Position numbers and translations under genes: made by a program. Positions 13,486-27,197 of a DNA stretch of 64,000 nt are shown here, one piece after another (the first letter of the stretch is position 1; each line of letters begins with the position of its first letter). The notes beneath the pieces are model-generated. The model was given only the letters and a program-made list of their open reading frames with translations. It was not told the DNA's origin and did no database searches. The DNA lies in contig VYZB01000340.1 in assembly GCA_013397455.1 (NCBI GenBank), positions 494,685 to 558,684 on the forward strand, written 5' to 3'. This stretch comes from Crotophaga sulcirostris (taxonomy: Eukaryota > Chordata > Aves > Cuculiformes > Crotophagidae).

Positions 13486-16180
13486 TTGGTATGGTGAATT
13501 CCATAGTGGAAATTTATAGGTAATCTCTTTTTTAATACATTCTTATAGAATTTTGGCCATACACTTAAATGGATCTTGAAGGAATGAATCTTTTAGTAGT
13601 AGTTTCTGACTGTTTCTCGAGACGCTTTTAAAATCAGCGTGTATGGATAATAAACACATCGGACATAACTGATTTTTCATTAGTGTAAAGCTGCATCTGA
13701 GCCCACTGTTCTCATGCAGTGAATTCTGCAGGAAGTTGAAAATTGTTGTCATAACACGGCATTAACTTTGAGTTGTGTATACTGCCTCATGCACTCTTTT
13801 TTCAGAGCAGAAAAATTCTGCTTTAGAGTGCCACGCAGGAGAAGGGTTAAGTTCATGCCTTTTTTCCTTCTTTGCTTTTTTTTCTTTTTTTTTAATCAGT
13901 AAATACTTTTTTTGCCTAATCTCCTGAGATGCTGAATAATTCTATTCCTTTCTGAGCAACAGGAGGTTAGGATGTAGAAAAAGGCTGGTTGGAGTTTATT
14001 TGGAACGTGCCAATAGTAGCAGTTGCTGGTAATGATTCTATTACTTCTGAGTACATGACATGCTCCTTTTTTTCTTGTGATAGAAGCTTTAACTATTAGC
14101 AGCCAGGAACTGCCAGCATCCTAATTGCTCCCTGTTGTTAAGGCATAAAATTATTTGGCATTAAAAAAGTAGATGAGTAAAGAAATAGAGTAATGAAATA
14201 GGGTGTAGTTAAAAATTGAAGAATATAAGGCAGTGGCAAAAGTGTTTACTTGGAATACCTGATATTGTCTTTGCTTCAAGCTTCAAGTGTCCATGAGGCA
14301 AGGTTAGCAGTCATGTAAGAAACATGTTTGTGTTCCCTCACCAGCTCCGTTTGAAATGGGGAAGTTTGGTCTTTCAGTTGGTCCTTTTAACTTGAAGAAT
14401 TTTCATTTCTAGATAGCTGTGGTGCTGTTGTCAAAATACTAAAAAGTGGAAAGCCCTATAGTGACCTGGAAATGCAAGCTCCCTCCATAGTGCTCTTGGA
14501 ACGTATGCCACGTATGCGTCCTGCATTTACTCTGCTGATCTGCTGTCAATTTCAGAAGTGGCAAAATGATAATGTGCTGCCTTTACCTTATCCCAGAGTT
14601 AAAATAACAAAACAAATACAAAGTAAGATAAGTATCTCATTATTTTAGAATAAGAACAATTCTTGCCCATTTTAATTCCAGCTGAACTTGCCGTTTTGCC
14701 ATTTTTGTGAATTAAATCTGCTGCTGACCATTAGAATGTTAAAGAGAAAATTGCCATTGAAACTGCATATTTTGTCAAGAGTTATACTTCCATAATGCTG
14801 CTGATGTAAAAGGGATACATTGTCCATGTACATTATGCACATCATTATACACATACCCCTTATCTTTGTCAGTAGCAGATATATCTGACAATTTTCAGTT
14901 TTAAGAAAATATTTTAATTGAATGAAGCCCTTATTGTTGGGATTTAAAAGCATGTGAAGTTCTGTTTTAGCAAGCTGCCACACAGAAACAATTTAGAAAC
15001 AATACAAAGTTTCTTTCAAACTGAAGCAGTATTAGAAGGTTTCAACTGGGAATGCTTGGAATGATTCAGAATAAGACTTTGTGTTTTTTATACCTAAAAG
15101 TAAGAAAAATATGCCATACATTCTATATTACGATATGTGTAAAAAGCCTGAAAAAGCCCTAGTAGATTTTGACCTTGCTCCATATGAAACTTCTGTAAGT
15201 CATCCTAATGCTACTGAGTTCACCATCCTTAATAGCAACATGTTCATGTGTAAATATAGAGCCTTCTCTGTTGACCTGCAAGCATGAAATCAAATAAATA
15301 TTTGTGGCTCTTCATTTCAAAAGCTTTACAGTAGATCCCTAAATGTTTTCATTATTAGAAATTCAGCACTGTTTGTTCCTCCAGAGAGCCTGTATACTTT
15401 GTGTTTAAGCTGCATGGGCAAGTTATATTTTACGTGTCCAACTGACTTCTAAACTGTTTTCTCTTGCTTTTGATAATTGAATATTTAGTTTAGCCTAGTT
15501 CTGCAGAGCACTGAGGAAAAAGAAGATAACGGTGTAATACAGATATGACTAATCTTTCTCCAGTCCTCATCAACAATGCCATTTTCAGGTATAGTCTAGT
15601 GCTGTAGAGACATGTAAAAAATTTACATTGTTTATTCATAAAAGAAGATAAATAACTACTTCATAGATTAACTATGCATAGATGTAGTACATCTGTATAA
15701 ATTAAAGTGTAGATATATAATACTTCGTAGGGAAGATGACTGCGAACTTTTTTCTTCTGCACAATTCTAGCCTGTAGGCATTGTCATCATTCAGGCAGTA
15801 AATTATTAGTTTAAAAATGTTTTACTCCACTTTTGTATAAAGGTTGTGTGCAAGGCATGTTGGTGTCTTCTACTAAGCTAATGGCACTGTTGTGTGCACC
15901 ATCTTTGCTTCTGTCGGTGTCTTTTTCCCTTCTCTGTAAGCATAAACAGTTACTTTTGAAAATTACATTTTTATGACCTATTGATCTAATCAGCTCTACA
16001 ATCTAGCTACAAATTCTTGGGGTACCATTTATGTCAGATTCTACACATGATATTCAGTTCAGGATTAAGAAACCTGAACGTAATTGTCTGCCTACATGTA
16101 AGGCAGTTCAACTCAGACATTTAGTACCTCTTCTGAAGCCCTAAGGCTTTTCCACGTGGCTCTTGGCTACTAGGGTCAAG
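13486..16180. other. Non-coding DNA, nothing identified
   Basis: AT-rich sequence with T-rich low-complexity at 13861-13893. The short open frames around 14.7-15.3 kb have no recognisable motif. I see no gene or young repeat. Confidence 0.6.
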
Positions 16181-16290
16181 GACTCCAGTCCATCTTAATT
16201 GTCTTTTTGGCCCTCCTTTGGACTCACTGTAACTGATCCATGTCCTTCCTGTGCTGAGAACTCCAGAATTGAACACAATAATGCTACTTA
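16181..16290 (-). mobile_element. CR1 LINE fragment, ORF2 region, antisense
   Basis: Reads as the reverse complement of the CR1 ORF2 segment that encodes the HRKDMDxLxxVQRRATK block. TTGGCCCTCCTTTGGACTC and GATCCATGTCCTTCCTGTG are diagnostic. About 110 bp survive and both ends are diverged or deleted, so this is an internal fragment rather than a 3' end. It is more diverged than the copy at 12634-13485. Confidence 0.75.
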
Positions 16291-19200
16291 ATAGTTCTAG
16301 ATCATTGAAGGATTTCAGTGTGTTTTGCAAATATTAATTAATTTCACGATAGAGTGAAGTGTATATTGTTAGCTTATGCCCATGTCTGTGATTATGAGTA
16401 CTGAATAAAAAAGAAGCTATAAACTCTTCCTGAGACTTGGGAAAGTAATTCATACTGTTAAAATCTACTTTAGGTGGATAGCAGTGCTTCTTCTGTATCC
16501 AGAAGAATGCTAGCTGGGAAGGTATTGCTCTCTATAATGGCAAGTGCAGGGATGTTTTTGCAGTCAAAAATAACGTAAATAGGGACTCAGCATACTTCTT
16601 ATTTGCAGTTATCACATGTGTGGAATTCATACAGTGCAGATGTCTCCATCTGAGATTGTTACCCTTGCATTTCTTTACAGTCTATGGAGGTCTAGTCAGT
16701 GCAAAGTGCAATTGATCTCATTCTAAAGTGGGTGTCTGAATAGATCAGACTAGCTGCAAAGGACGCATAATGGAGACTAGTTCAGTTGCAGGAGACCTGA
16801 ACCTCTTCCTACCTGTTCTGTGGGCAAAACTGCTATGATTTTTATCTTTAAAAATATACATTTAACTTTAGTGAGGCACAGTTAGCACACCAGATGTAGG
16901 AGTGTCTCAGAATAAGTCTGGTCCAGGCATATGCCACAGATTGTCATATCAGAATTTTCATTTAATTCAAAATACCAAATAATTGTTTCATCACTTTATG
17001 CAAACACAAGGCCAATATCCATTATGCCTGTGTGGATCATCTAGAACAGCAAGCAAGGCAATGAAGAAGGTTTCACAATGGAAGACTGAGGAAAATTTCC
17101 AGGACTTCCTAATTTCTAGGACCTCTATATTCTTCCTTAATGTGATCTCTTGGAACTTTGTTCAGGTATCCCACACATCTGATACAATATTAGATACCCT
17201 TGTGTAACCATGCTTAGCTCCAGCTGGCACTTAAGGAAGGTGTAGTCTTCTATAGGTTTTGTACCTGCTACTGTGCAGGCAACTCAGGTACTGGTACCTG
17301 AATGTCTCAGAAGAGCACTGGACATCATATACTGGACAGTTGTTAAGATTTTCATCAAGATTAAGGTCTGTAAATTTACTTGTCTGTATTTAAGAGGGTG
17401 CCAGTATGCTGCGTTTGTGTTTTAGTGGTCAATTGATCAATCCAACTCATTATTTAATGTAGTGAAACATGCATACTCAGGAGATGGAGGAGAGGGTCAT
17501 CCACCTCTCACCTGCCTTGCTGTTGAGGCATTTAAACTTGGCATCCTCAGAGCGAAATGTTAGATTTGTGTCCAAAAGTATCACAAACAGCACTGAACAG
17601 CTGCATTTAAGTAACTGTATTAATTTCTAGATCTCACCAGAGGAGACAAAGGGCTTTATACCTAGCATGTCCGTAGGCACAAATGTGTAAAAACTATGTT
17701 TGGATCTCTTTAAACTCAAAGTTATCCTCATCTAGAAGAAAACCATGTTCTAGACAATGGTTTGCCACACTGAAAATTTCAGAGCAAGCACAGATCATAC
17801 ACACTGGAACTGCACACATTTCCTGACCTGAGCCCTTATTCTCATCCTGATTATCTGTAGTTTCTGTGTGCCCTGTTTCTTTCACAGTCATGCCTAGTTT
17901 TCCTACTGGGAAAATATTAGTCTTTTAAAGCAATTGAGTAGGATTTATGGTATATTTTTTGTTATTCTCCATAATCAAATATTTCTTCTATAGCAACAGC
18001 TTGATATTGACACTGTACCTCACAAATTAATCCAAGAATTATTTTAATGGATTTCAACAACTTTCTAATGACCCACTTGGAAATTGCTTCATGTTGGAAG
18101 AAAGCAGGTCTGTATGGGATCCTATGAGTGATAATAATGTTCTGCCAGCTTTTACTGATAGGGGATGTCTCAGTAATCAGCAATACAGCAAAAATCCTCC
18201 AATTCCAAACAAACAAACAAACAAATAAACAAAACCATGCACACACTCAAAAATTGGAAAACAACTTAAAATACTAAGAAAGGCTCTATGTAAGATTTTG
18301 CTTAATTTATATGTATGAGACCTGCATCAATCTGTTACTGAAACCCACAGAGAGTTTGATGCTGAATTTCTTACAGTTGTTTTTTAAAATAATGCTATTC
18401 ACATGCTGATCACACAATTTAGCAGTAAATTCTTTGAAATGCCATTCTGTATTCAAACGCTGGATGATTTAAATATGAAGAAGAAACAACATGTTGCTAA
18501 TTCACACTGAAGTGGATGAATATTTAAGCCGTACGTTTGCTATGAAACCACATGTGGGGCATTGTGGGATATCCATAGCAGTTGCAAAGAGTATCAAGTC
18601 ATTCATGTGGTGTTTTTCCTAAGGAATAAATATTCTAAGCCAGCGTGGTCAGTCAAGCCATAGAACTCAGATATCCTAAAACCTGCTCAAGTGCTGTAAC
18701 CACAAGGTGTGCATTTAATATTTTATATTTTAAATTCAGTTGTACAATTTTGTTTAAACTTAGGGAAGTTCAATTGTAAGTTATGTTAATTGGGGAGGGC
18801 AAGTCCTTCAGTGCCAAACTGGATTTAGTACCAGCTCCAGAGCCTGTACTCTTGCTAGTCAAAATGCCAGGCAAGAAAAAAGGCCAGACGCGTTAGCAGT
18901 CTGCCAGCAGGGACTCCACAGGAAAGGCAAATTATAAACAGTGGGAGTTAGGGGAAGAATAATCTGAATCCTGTTAAGAAGCTGTGTGTATCTAAGTGGA
19001 GTGGCGGATAAGTGTGTATTTGCTTTACCTGTATCTGCTGCACAGCAGCCTTATATTCACCGTCTCCATCAGGAGCAGAGTAAATGGCGTAACTAAATGG
19101 AGGAGTGGGAGAGCAAACTGTAAAGGAGTATCTCCTCTTGTCCAAAAGCTGTGAAGCTGCATGAGGATGATGCTCTGCACAGTCTGATAAGCCCTGCTGT

Positions 19201-21815
19201 GTCTGTGAATGAATGTGTTAAACTGCCACTTTTGCTGATGAGTTTAAGGGCTTGGCCATGGTGTATCCTGGGAAAATGGCTACTCATCATGCGTATTCAG
19301 AAGTGGCATGACTGGCATTTATGTTAGGATATAAATATAAGACATTAACAAATTGAGTGTGTAGAAAGGAAGCTTTCTGTTACCTTTAGCACCACTGATA
19401 TTTTTTCCAAAACTTTAGTGTCTGTAAACTCATTAAGGCTTATAAAAACTTCACATACAAATATCTTTTTGAATTAACCTGTCTTCTCAATTCAGGCATT
19501 TTGATTTTCATAGGAGTGGATTACTTTTTTTTGTCCTGTATTTGTGAAGTAATTTTTGCTTGGTGAGAGGGTAAACAGATTGGGATGATGGTGCATTATA
19601 GTTACTTTATCCTTGCTTAGAAAAGAAGTTAGTAACTAAACAGGATAAACTGTGTTGTCTGTTGTGTGCAGTCTGTAGCAGCTCAGTAGTTTCTGATACC
19701 ATTGCAGGGGTAACACAATGCTGTGATGGTATTACTCATAAATACAAAGGGGAGTTGTGTTCAAAGTCACCATCTTGATATTAATTTCAATGGGAGTCTT
19801 ATTAGTCCATATATGCATGTGGTTTGTTATTTCATCTCTTAAAATCTGTCAGGCACTGTTGTCTGTCTTCAATAAACATTGTTAGATCAGTCCTATTAAA
19901 TGTTTTAGTGTGCCTTTATGTAATTGCTTTTGAATCAAGGCATTCCTGTCCTAAATGGAGAATGAAAAGCGGACTAGCAGTGCAGCCTCTTCACTTGCTA
20001 TTCAGATTTTCTCTCTAAGTTTACATCAGTGTAAGAATATATAATGCAGATTTTGAAATCCAGAATGGATATGACTGCAGTGAAAAAAATTACTCTAGAA
20101 ATGTGAATAGCTTTTGTAAAAATCAAGAGTTGACAAAAGAAAGCTACATTGTATGAAAGATAGAGAAGCAGTTTAAAATATGATCAGATTATTTAAAGAG
20201 GTTAATGCAACACTAAGCTTTATCAAATAGGGCTTATATTGTCTACAGAACCTTTCATTGTATGGCTTGTGGCTCTGTTCCTCTTTCTGTTTCCCATTTT
20301 TACTTGTTTTATTTATCTCTAATCTCATTATTAATCATCTACTTGTATTCCTCTGTTCTTACATTCATGCCCTTGCTTATCAGCCCTCATATCTGAGCCA
20401 TGCCTCTGCTTCTGGGAGCTTCTCTGCGAGCAGTGCTTTTCAAAGAGGCTGTATGTCCTCCTAGAGTCCCTGCAGTTGGAAACACAGCTCTCCCAGCCAT
20501 TGAGGACTTGGCGTTTCAGTTGTTTATGACCAGCTGTTGTCAGCTCAAACTCGAGGGACAGCATGTGAGAAGCTGACTTGAGAAGAGAGTGAGGAGCCAT
20601 AAGACTGGTGGATATGGCTTGTTCAGAAAGGTTCACTGTAGTGGTCTAGACTTTTTAATATGCAGTGTCTCCTACTGATTGTGGGTGAAAAAGCAGGGCA
20701 CTATGGTTACATGGGCTGCGGATCTGAGCTGCTGTAGCCATTCTTGGGTTAAGCTCTTAAGGATGTAGATATTTGGCCAAATCCTGGGGTAGTAAAATTC
20801 TTAATATTTGCATTAAAGAAATTAAAGCACTTTAAATGAATTGAGTTTCTGTCCTAGTGTCTCAAATTTCTTTGAAAGTATCAACCATATATAGGGTCTT
20901 ACAAAATTTGATTCTAACCTTTAGGAATGACTTACATAAAAGAGTATCAGCTTTCCAGTCAATAGCTTTGAAAACTGCTCATCAGCAAGGAAAGTAAATT
21001 ATCAAAAATACTTCAATTAACGTGTCCCACGTAAGCCTTTGGCTATCAGACTTTGGCTGTCTCAATCTGTAATTACATATTGTTATCCCTTTACAGATTA
21101 AAAGGTTATCCCTGCTTTGAGCTTTTCAGGTTGTTTTACTGGAGCATAGATTTGATTTCCCTGTTAAATTTTAGAGACTGAGGTAATGTCTTTTTTTTCT
21201 CTTTTCCCCTGAGAAACATTGAAATATTTCTTGCTTGCAGTTTCAGTTCCCTCTTGTACTTTGCACTGAGGACTTCTTCAGAACAATTTTGCATGGGGCC
21301 TAAATGTTGGATGCGCTCCTGTTGTTTCATTTATCTTGTTCACTGAAGTAATTTAATGTCCTCTTGCATGTATACTTAGTGAAGTATGGCTGCTATTACC
21401 CTTAGAAACACCAGAGTTTCTTTAATCATTAACATGACTTTATGTACAAAGTGACAATTATTTTTTTGCACTGAATGGATGAAATGGGAGTCCTTCTGGT
21501 CATCAGTCAGTCACTGTGTAATTTAAGTTTGTATCCTAATGTATATTCAAGAAGTGCCCAAATAAAGGCATTTCATGTTCCCTGACTTTCGAGTGCCTGA
21601 CTTCATGACATAAAATATTTTATTTATATTACTTTTTAAAATCCTTTTGGATAAAACAAATATTTTTATTTTTAATAAACTTTGCATCAATAGCACACTT
21701 ATTAGCTACCACACACCTCTGTCAGTCCTGCTTAGAGAATGTCATTTGTCCCACAGGAGAAGGCAGCAATTATTCTAGTTAGACCATCCATGGGGAGAAG
21801 ATGGGTAATAATTTA
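16291..21815. other. Non-coding DNA, nothing identified beyond simple repeats
   Basis: AT-rich, stop-rich sequence without recognisable exons. Open frames near 17.0, 18.0, 19.0 and 20.3 kb are short and show no family motif. Confidence 0.6.
18206..18235. repeat. (CAAA)n microsatellite
   Basis: Four perfect AAAC units followed by imperfect AAAT/AAAC units. Plain tetranucleotide microsatellite. Confidence 0.9.
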
Positions 21816-22073
21816 GGACTCAAGCTTTGTCAGGGCAGGTTTAGGCTTGATATTACGAAAAAATTCTTCACTGAAAGGGTGATTGGCCATTGGAATGCGC
21901 TGCCTGGGGAGGTGGTGGAGTCACCTGAAGGTGTTTAAGAGGAGATTGGATGAGGCACTTAGTGCCATGGTTTAGATGATGGGTTGGTGTTGGTGTTAGT
22001 TTTAGTGTTGGGTTATAGGTTGAACTCGGTGATCTCAAAGGTCCTTTCCAACCTTGTAATACTGTGATACTGT
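21816..22073 (+). mobile_element. CR1 LINE 3' end (ATACTGTG-tail type)
   Basis: 3'-terminal CR1 copy of about 260 bp. It starts in the CAGGGCAGGTTTAGGCTTG segment, passes the TTCTTCACTGAAAGGGTG and GGGGAGGTGGTGGAGTCACC blocks, and ends in GGTCCTTTCCAACCTTG followed by ATACTGTGATACTGT. The tail octamer differs from the ATTCTATG type of most copies here and matches the copy at 59028-59130. Between about 21985 and 22012 the copy carries a short GTTGGTGTTGGTGTTAG-like expansion. It has no coding capacity. Confidence 0.9.
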
Positions 22074-24055
22074 CATGGTGGGAAGGGCCTTCAGCAGTAG
22101 CTGCGCAAAGGTACCTGAGTGACTTTGAGGGGCAATGTACCTACCTAGCATAGTTTTGCTGTATATCTCTCATTCATATTTAGTTGTAATGCTATAGCTG
22201 AAAGGTCCTGATTGCACTTTTTTCTCATAATCTGCGTAACACCGTCTAAAAGAAAAGCACTCAGTGAAAAGTGTAGTCTGAAGTTACAAATCAAGTGTGT
22301 TTTCCACAAGATGACACTGTGCTAGACAAGGTTGTGCATGTCTGCTCTCTCAAACAGCCTGGGAAGCATGGAGCATTCAGAAGGGAAGCTGGAAGGGATG
22401 GTGCTCTTCTTCCCAGAGCCGTGCAGCCTCCTCATGACCAGAGGAGTAGCAAATCAACAAGTAAATAGATAGATAAATAAATAAAAGATACAGCAGAAGC
22501 ATTTGATGATTGTTAATAATTTTCTCCTTTTTCTTTTTTTTTCCCCCGGCTGATGTGGCTGTTTGACTGCTACCATGGGATCCTGGAAGTAGGCCTGCCC
22601 AATAAACAAGAACTTTGTTAAAAATTACTCTGTTAGGAATACAGCAATTAGGGCTGAAAAGAATCACTTGCATCAGTGAAATATCATCATGTATCTCAAT
22701 AAGACTGATTTAAGTTCCATTTTTATTTATTGTTGGTTATTTTTATTCTTGTTCCATATTTTGGAAAGCTGTTCTAGATCCTTGCAACTCCAAGTTTTTA
22801 AAGCAAACTAAATTTGTTTTTATCTATATCAGACAGCACTCCTTCCTCTCCCAACTCAATACCGTCAGAATGCTTAAGGCGTTTGTCTACAAAGTTGAAG
22901 ACCAGTATTCAATTCCTACTGTGTGTAGATGAAGGGGCTTAACTTAATTTGTCTTTTCCACATCGCTGGTCAGTGCTCAAGATAAAAGACTATTAGCTAT
23001 TTTCCCTACTCTCACTAAAGTATCACTCTTAACTTGAGAAATGTTTTCAGGAACTGAGTATTGTTCCAGGTAAAATATCTATGTTATCAAATTGTTCCTA
23101 ACCAATATTAATTCTAAAGCAATGTATGCAGAGTAGAAATAAAATGCTGAAGAATGTCACCAGGCTGACAACAGTGCCTTATGCTGTCTGATAGATGGAC
23201 AAGAAATGCTGGAGTTCAATGATGTTCTCCAAATAAAAATGGATTTTTTTTTCAGAGCAAGACAAAAAGTACCTCCATGATTTATGTGCCTACTAAAGTT
23301 TGCAGAAAATTGTGAAGAGAACATTTCAATGGAAATGACAGACATTTTATAGAGGAAATTAATACATAATAGAATTACAAGGATTACTGCTTCTTCCCTG
23401 TTCAGTGTACTTCAGAATCTACAGAAAAATGGCACCCAATACAACCAATACTCGTACCTGTAGAATTATCCACTTAAATGAATTGAGTTTAATTCTCATG
23501 GTTTCAGTTAGATGCATGTTTGCAGGTTTTAGGAGCACACACTCTAAATGCTGCTTAAGCTTCCTCGGCTTCACAGTGCACCTTTTTTCTGAGCTTCCTC
23601 CAGGCTTTTCTCATATCAGTATTCTTGTCCTGGACATCCTGACTGGTACCTCAGAGCCTCCTGTTCCTTTTAATCTTTCCAAGCAGTTTTGCTGGTAATC
23701 TAAGAGGTCTAGCCTGCACTCATTTCTCAGTGAATAAGAGGATATTCAGATAGTGCAGGATGCAACATTATCAAGAAATCCCAGTTCCTCACATATTCGG
23801 TGTAGTGTGATGGGAACTTAGACATTTCCATCACCATTTGGCTTTCCCTCTCTTCCTCTGTAGAAATACTCTTTCCTGTCTATAGGTGGGGTTTCTGCTG
23901 CACTTCAAATTCCATTACCTGTAAAGGTGTGGGGATGGCCTGAACACCTGCTTGAGGCACTGCAGTGGGGCAGGTATAGTGACCTCTTGTGCTTATGTTA
24001 TAGGACATGGTCTAGAAAGAAGATGACACTGTGGAGTATTAACTAGAGTGTCGCT

Positions 24056-24130
24056 GATTCACAGAATTTAAGGCTAAAAGTGCTACCATGAATATCCAAA
24101 CTTGCCTCCAGAATGTTGCCAGTGAGGGAC
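24056..24130 (-). mobile_element. Possible ancient CR1-like 3' end relic
   Basis: GATTCACAGAATTTAAGGC followed by a diverged AAAGTGCTACCATGA segment resembles, in reverse orientation, the 3' end of old amniote CR1 elements (ATTCATAGA..AAGGCC..GAAGGGACCA..ATGATC). Only about 70 bp align by eye and divergence is high, so the assignment is tentative. Confidence 0.3.
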
Positions 24131-27100
24131 CAATGATCCTCAACCCATGTTCCTCTTGAGGCTGCCTGTTGCTTACGGAAACTTAAAATTAAGAAGTCTA
24201 AAATTGAGGCTGACACAGCAAAATACTGTGTTTTCCAGAACTGATTACCAGTAATTGCTGCCCATCAGTCAGGAAAGAGAAGGAGCTTCCTTGCCTGAAA
24301 TTTCATCCAAGGATTCCTGCCACGAGTCGTCAGCTTCTTGAAAAAAAATGGAAGTTATTGTTCTGCAGAGAGAAAAGGAACAGAAGTAGATTAAATGGGA
24401 AGAAATTGAGAAGGGAAATAATATAGATGATTTGTTTTTCAAGCAAAAGAAATTAAACAAGACAATAGCAATGAAGCAGTAATAGAGAGAAGACAATTGT
24501 TATGAGCAGAACAGTAAGATGAATTTCCAGTTCTATGCTTACCGCCTGGCCAGTGCTGATTAGGCAGGTTTAATAACTCACCAGTTGCCACTTTTTCTTC
24601 ACCTGCTCTGCATGCTCCTTTTCTTTCCATACATAAGCTATCATTACATGCAGTGCAACAAGTACAACTGTGTTCTGCTTATCTTTTCTATACATTAACA
24701 CACATTAAATAGTGCTAGAGGAGAGCTCATGAATATAACATTTTCTACTGCTTTTAGCTTGTCCTTGTACTGCAGCCTAAGAAAAGAGAGGAGAGGAGTT
24801 TTACAGCACACTTTGAAGGTTAACAAACCTGAGCTTTCAGACACCCTGGGGGTAAGTGAATCCCAAACTGAGCCCCCATCACAGAAAAAGCCTTCTCATT
24901 TATACCATAAAACCACAGTTGAGCATCCCTGTGGATCTTGGCTGCAGTAAGATTTCACAGGGACAGAAGCAATTTCTCAGGTAATATGGTCCCAAATCAC
25001 ACAAGGCATTGTAGGTCAGAGCCAGCATTTGGCTCCTGCCTAGAAACCTATTGTATTTTCATTATGATATAGAAGAGATTCAGGTGCTTCCTTTCTCTTT
25101 ATTAGACATTTTGAATTTAGGGCACAAGACACTTGCTATAAATGCTGAAATGCACCTGTTTGCTTATGACAGGAGATGCAGTGAAACAGGGTATTGGCAT
25201 GGCATAACACATTACCAGGTATTCATGAGCCTTTTCATTCTGGGCTGCCATTTCAAGTGACAATTTATCGTCCCACTTCTACCTTCCCTCCTCTGCCTTT
25301 CCTGTTTTACCCTGCTGCTTTGGCTGTGGATCTCAGAGAGGGACAGATATTGAGCCTCTCCTGCTATTGTGCTGTTTGGACAGGCAAAGGAGGTCTCAGT
25401 TAAAGGTGATGCACGCAGCTCAGTGACCAAGATACTGAATACTGCATTTTCTGCTGAATTTGAAATCTCAAATATAGCATAGTTTGGATCCAGCCTAAGG
25501 CTCTCTGAGGTCAGTGGGCAGCCTTCCACTGGTTAGGATGGCCTTTGGATGTGGCCCAGACCCATCAGCTAGAATGAATGTAGCTGTGTTTTAATAAGCA
25601 GATAATTACACGTTAAGTATTCACAATTACATGAAAACTAAATAGGCTGTATTATTCTCTAGGGTCATTCTGTTGTTTTCAGTGGAGTTATACCAATAAG
25701 TGATTTGACCCAATATTTTGTTTATAGGAGGGCTTATGAATTTTTAATTATATTGGTCAAATTAGTGAGAACCAAACAGACCTCAGCTTTGTTTGTATGG
25801 TTAAGCAATGTAATTATGAATGCTGGAACCGACAGCTATGCTTAATGTGGAATACTGAGCTCTAACTAAAAATATATAAGTGATACACTTTGTTGGGAGT
25901 ACATACTGTACAGAAACTGGAACATATTTTTGGACACCATCCCTGGCTTTGCAAATCAGATGCTAAGATTCAGCAAAGATGAGTCCTGAAGTTAAGGAAC
26001 ACTTCAGCAGAAGAAAATTGTAATATGGGTGTTAGTCATAGATTTCATTACCCTGTGAATGAAGTTTCAGCTGAAATAATTAACAATTAACAAATATATT
26101 TAAACCATCTCTAATTCAGTATATTAAAGTAATCTACCGGTTGCTTCATTCGCTACATGAATGACACAAACCTGAATAAAATTGTCCATGTTAAATGTGA
26201 AGCTGTAGCTGTCATTGATTGATTTTCTTTGCATTGCCCAGTTTGGCCAAAGCCAAATCCTGACACCGTGTCCTAATATGAACCTATAGAAGGGGATATC
26301 TCACACAGAAACAGAATTTAACATCTTACATAACCAAACCATGTTATCTAAGTTCCTATTTCTTTTAAAGCTGTTTTGTCAGGACTCAGTGGAGAGCATG
26401 GTGTATAATGCACTATATATACTAACGGGGTAATTTTAAAAAAAATAATAAATAAGTCACTACATGCATTTAAAAGGAATTCTCTCAATCGGACAAAGCA
26501 TATTTTTCAAACTGTCAGTGCTTGATTGCAGTTTTACATTTAAATACTTTTGAAGGTATTAGAAAATACTGAGAAGACAGTAATAGTTAACTAAGTGAAG
26601 CTCTAGATAAGAAATCTGAAGTGGAATGCCAAAAATGGAAATGTTTACTCTCTTTTGGTTCTTCTGTGCTTATGAAAATGTGAACAATAGCATTTACCAG
26701 AAGCAGAGGTGCTGCGCTACCTTTTGCCATCCAACTCAGTAATTGTGTTTTATGCTGATGTATGAGTCTGCTCTAAAAATCCCTACCACACTCACCAGAA
26801 TTGCTAGCAAAGATGAATTGTGTGGCTGCTCTTCTGGCTAATGTCCATTAAACAGGGCAAGCACACATTTCTCTTTATAGATTCTAATATACCCTCCCAT
26901 AGGTAAACAGTGATTATATTCATCCACCGAGCCTCCTACTCTCATAATACACCTTTAGCTCACTGTCAAAAGTATCTCTGGAGTTCAAGTGATTTATTTT
27001 TGCTCAGAAGGTATTCAGAAACAATTGGGAATCCTTTGTTTTTATTACAAGATTTTCTTAGTAACCAGTGTGTGTGTGTAAGATTATAATATTAAGCCTT

Positions 27101-27162
27101 TGTCTCTTGTGTGAACAATTTATAGTTTTAGAGCATCTTTTTCTATAGAGGACTCTTGGTGG

Positions 27163-27197
27163 TATTATTGTTGTTCTTGTTATTATTGTTATTATTG
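27163..27197. repeat. Mixed (TTA/TTG)n trinucleotide repeat
   Basis: About eleven ATT and GTT triplets with one C interruption. Imperfect trinucleotide microsatellite. Confidence 0.8.
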
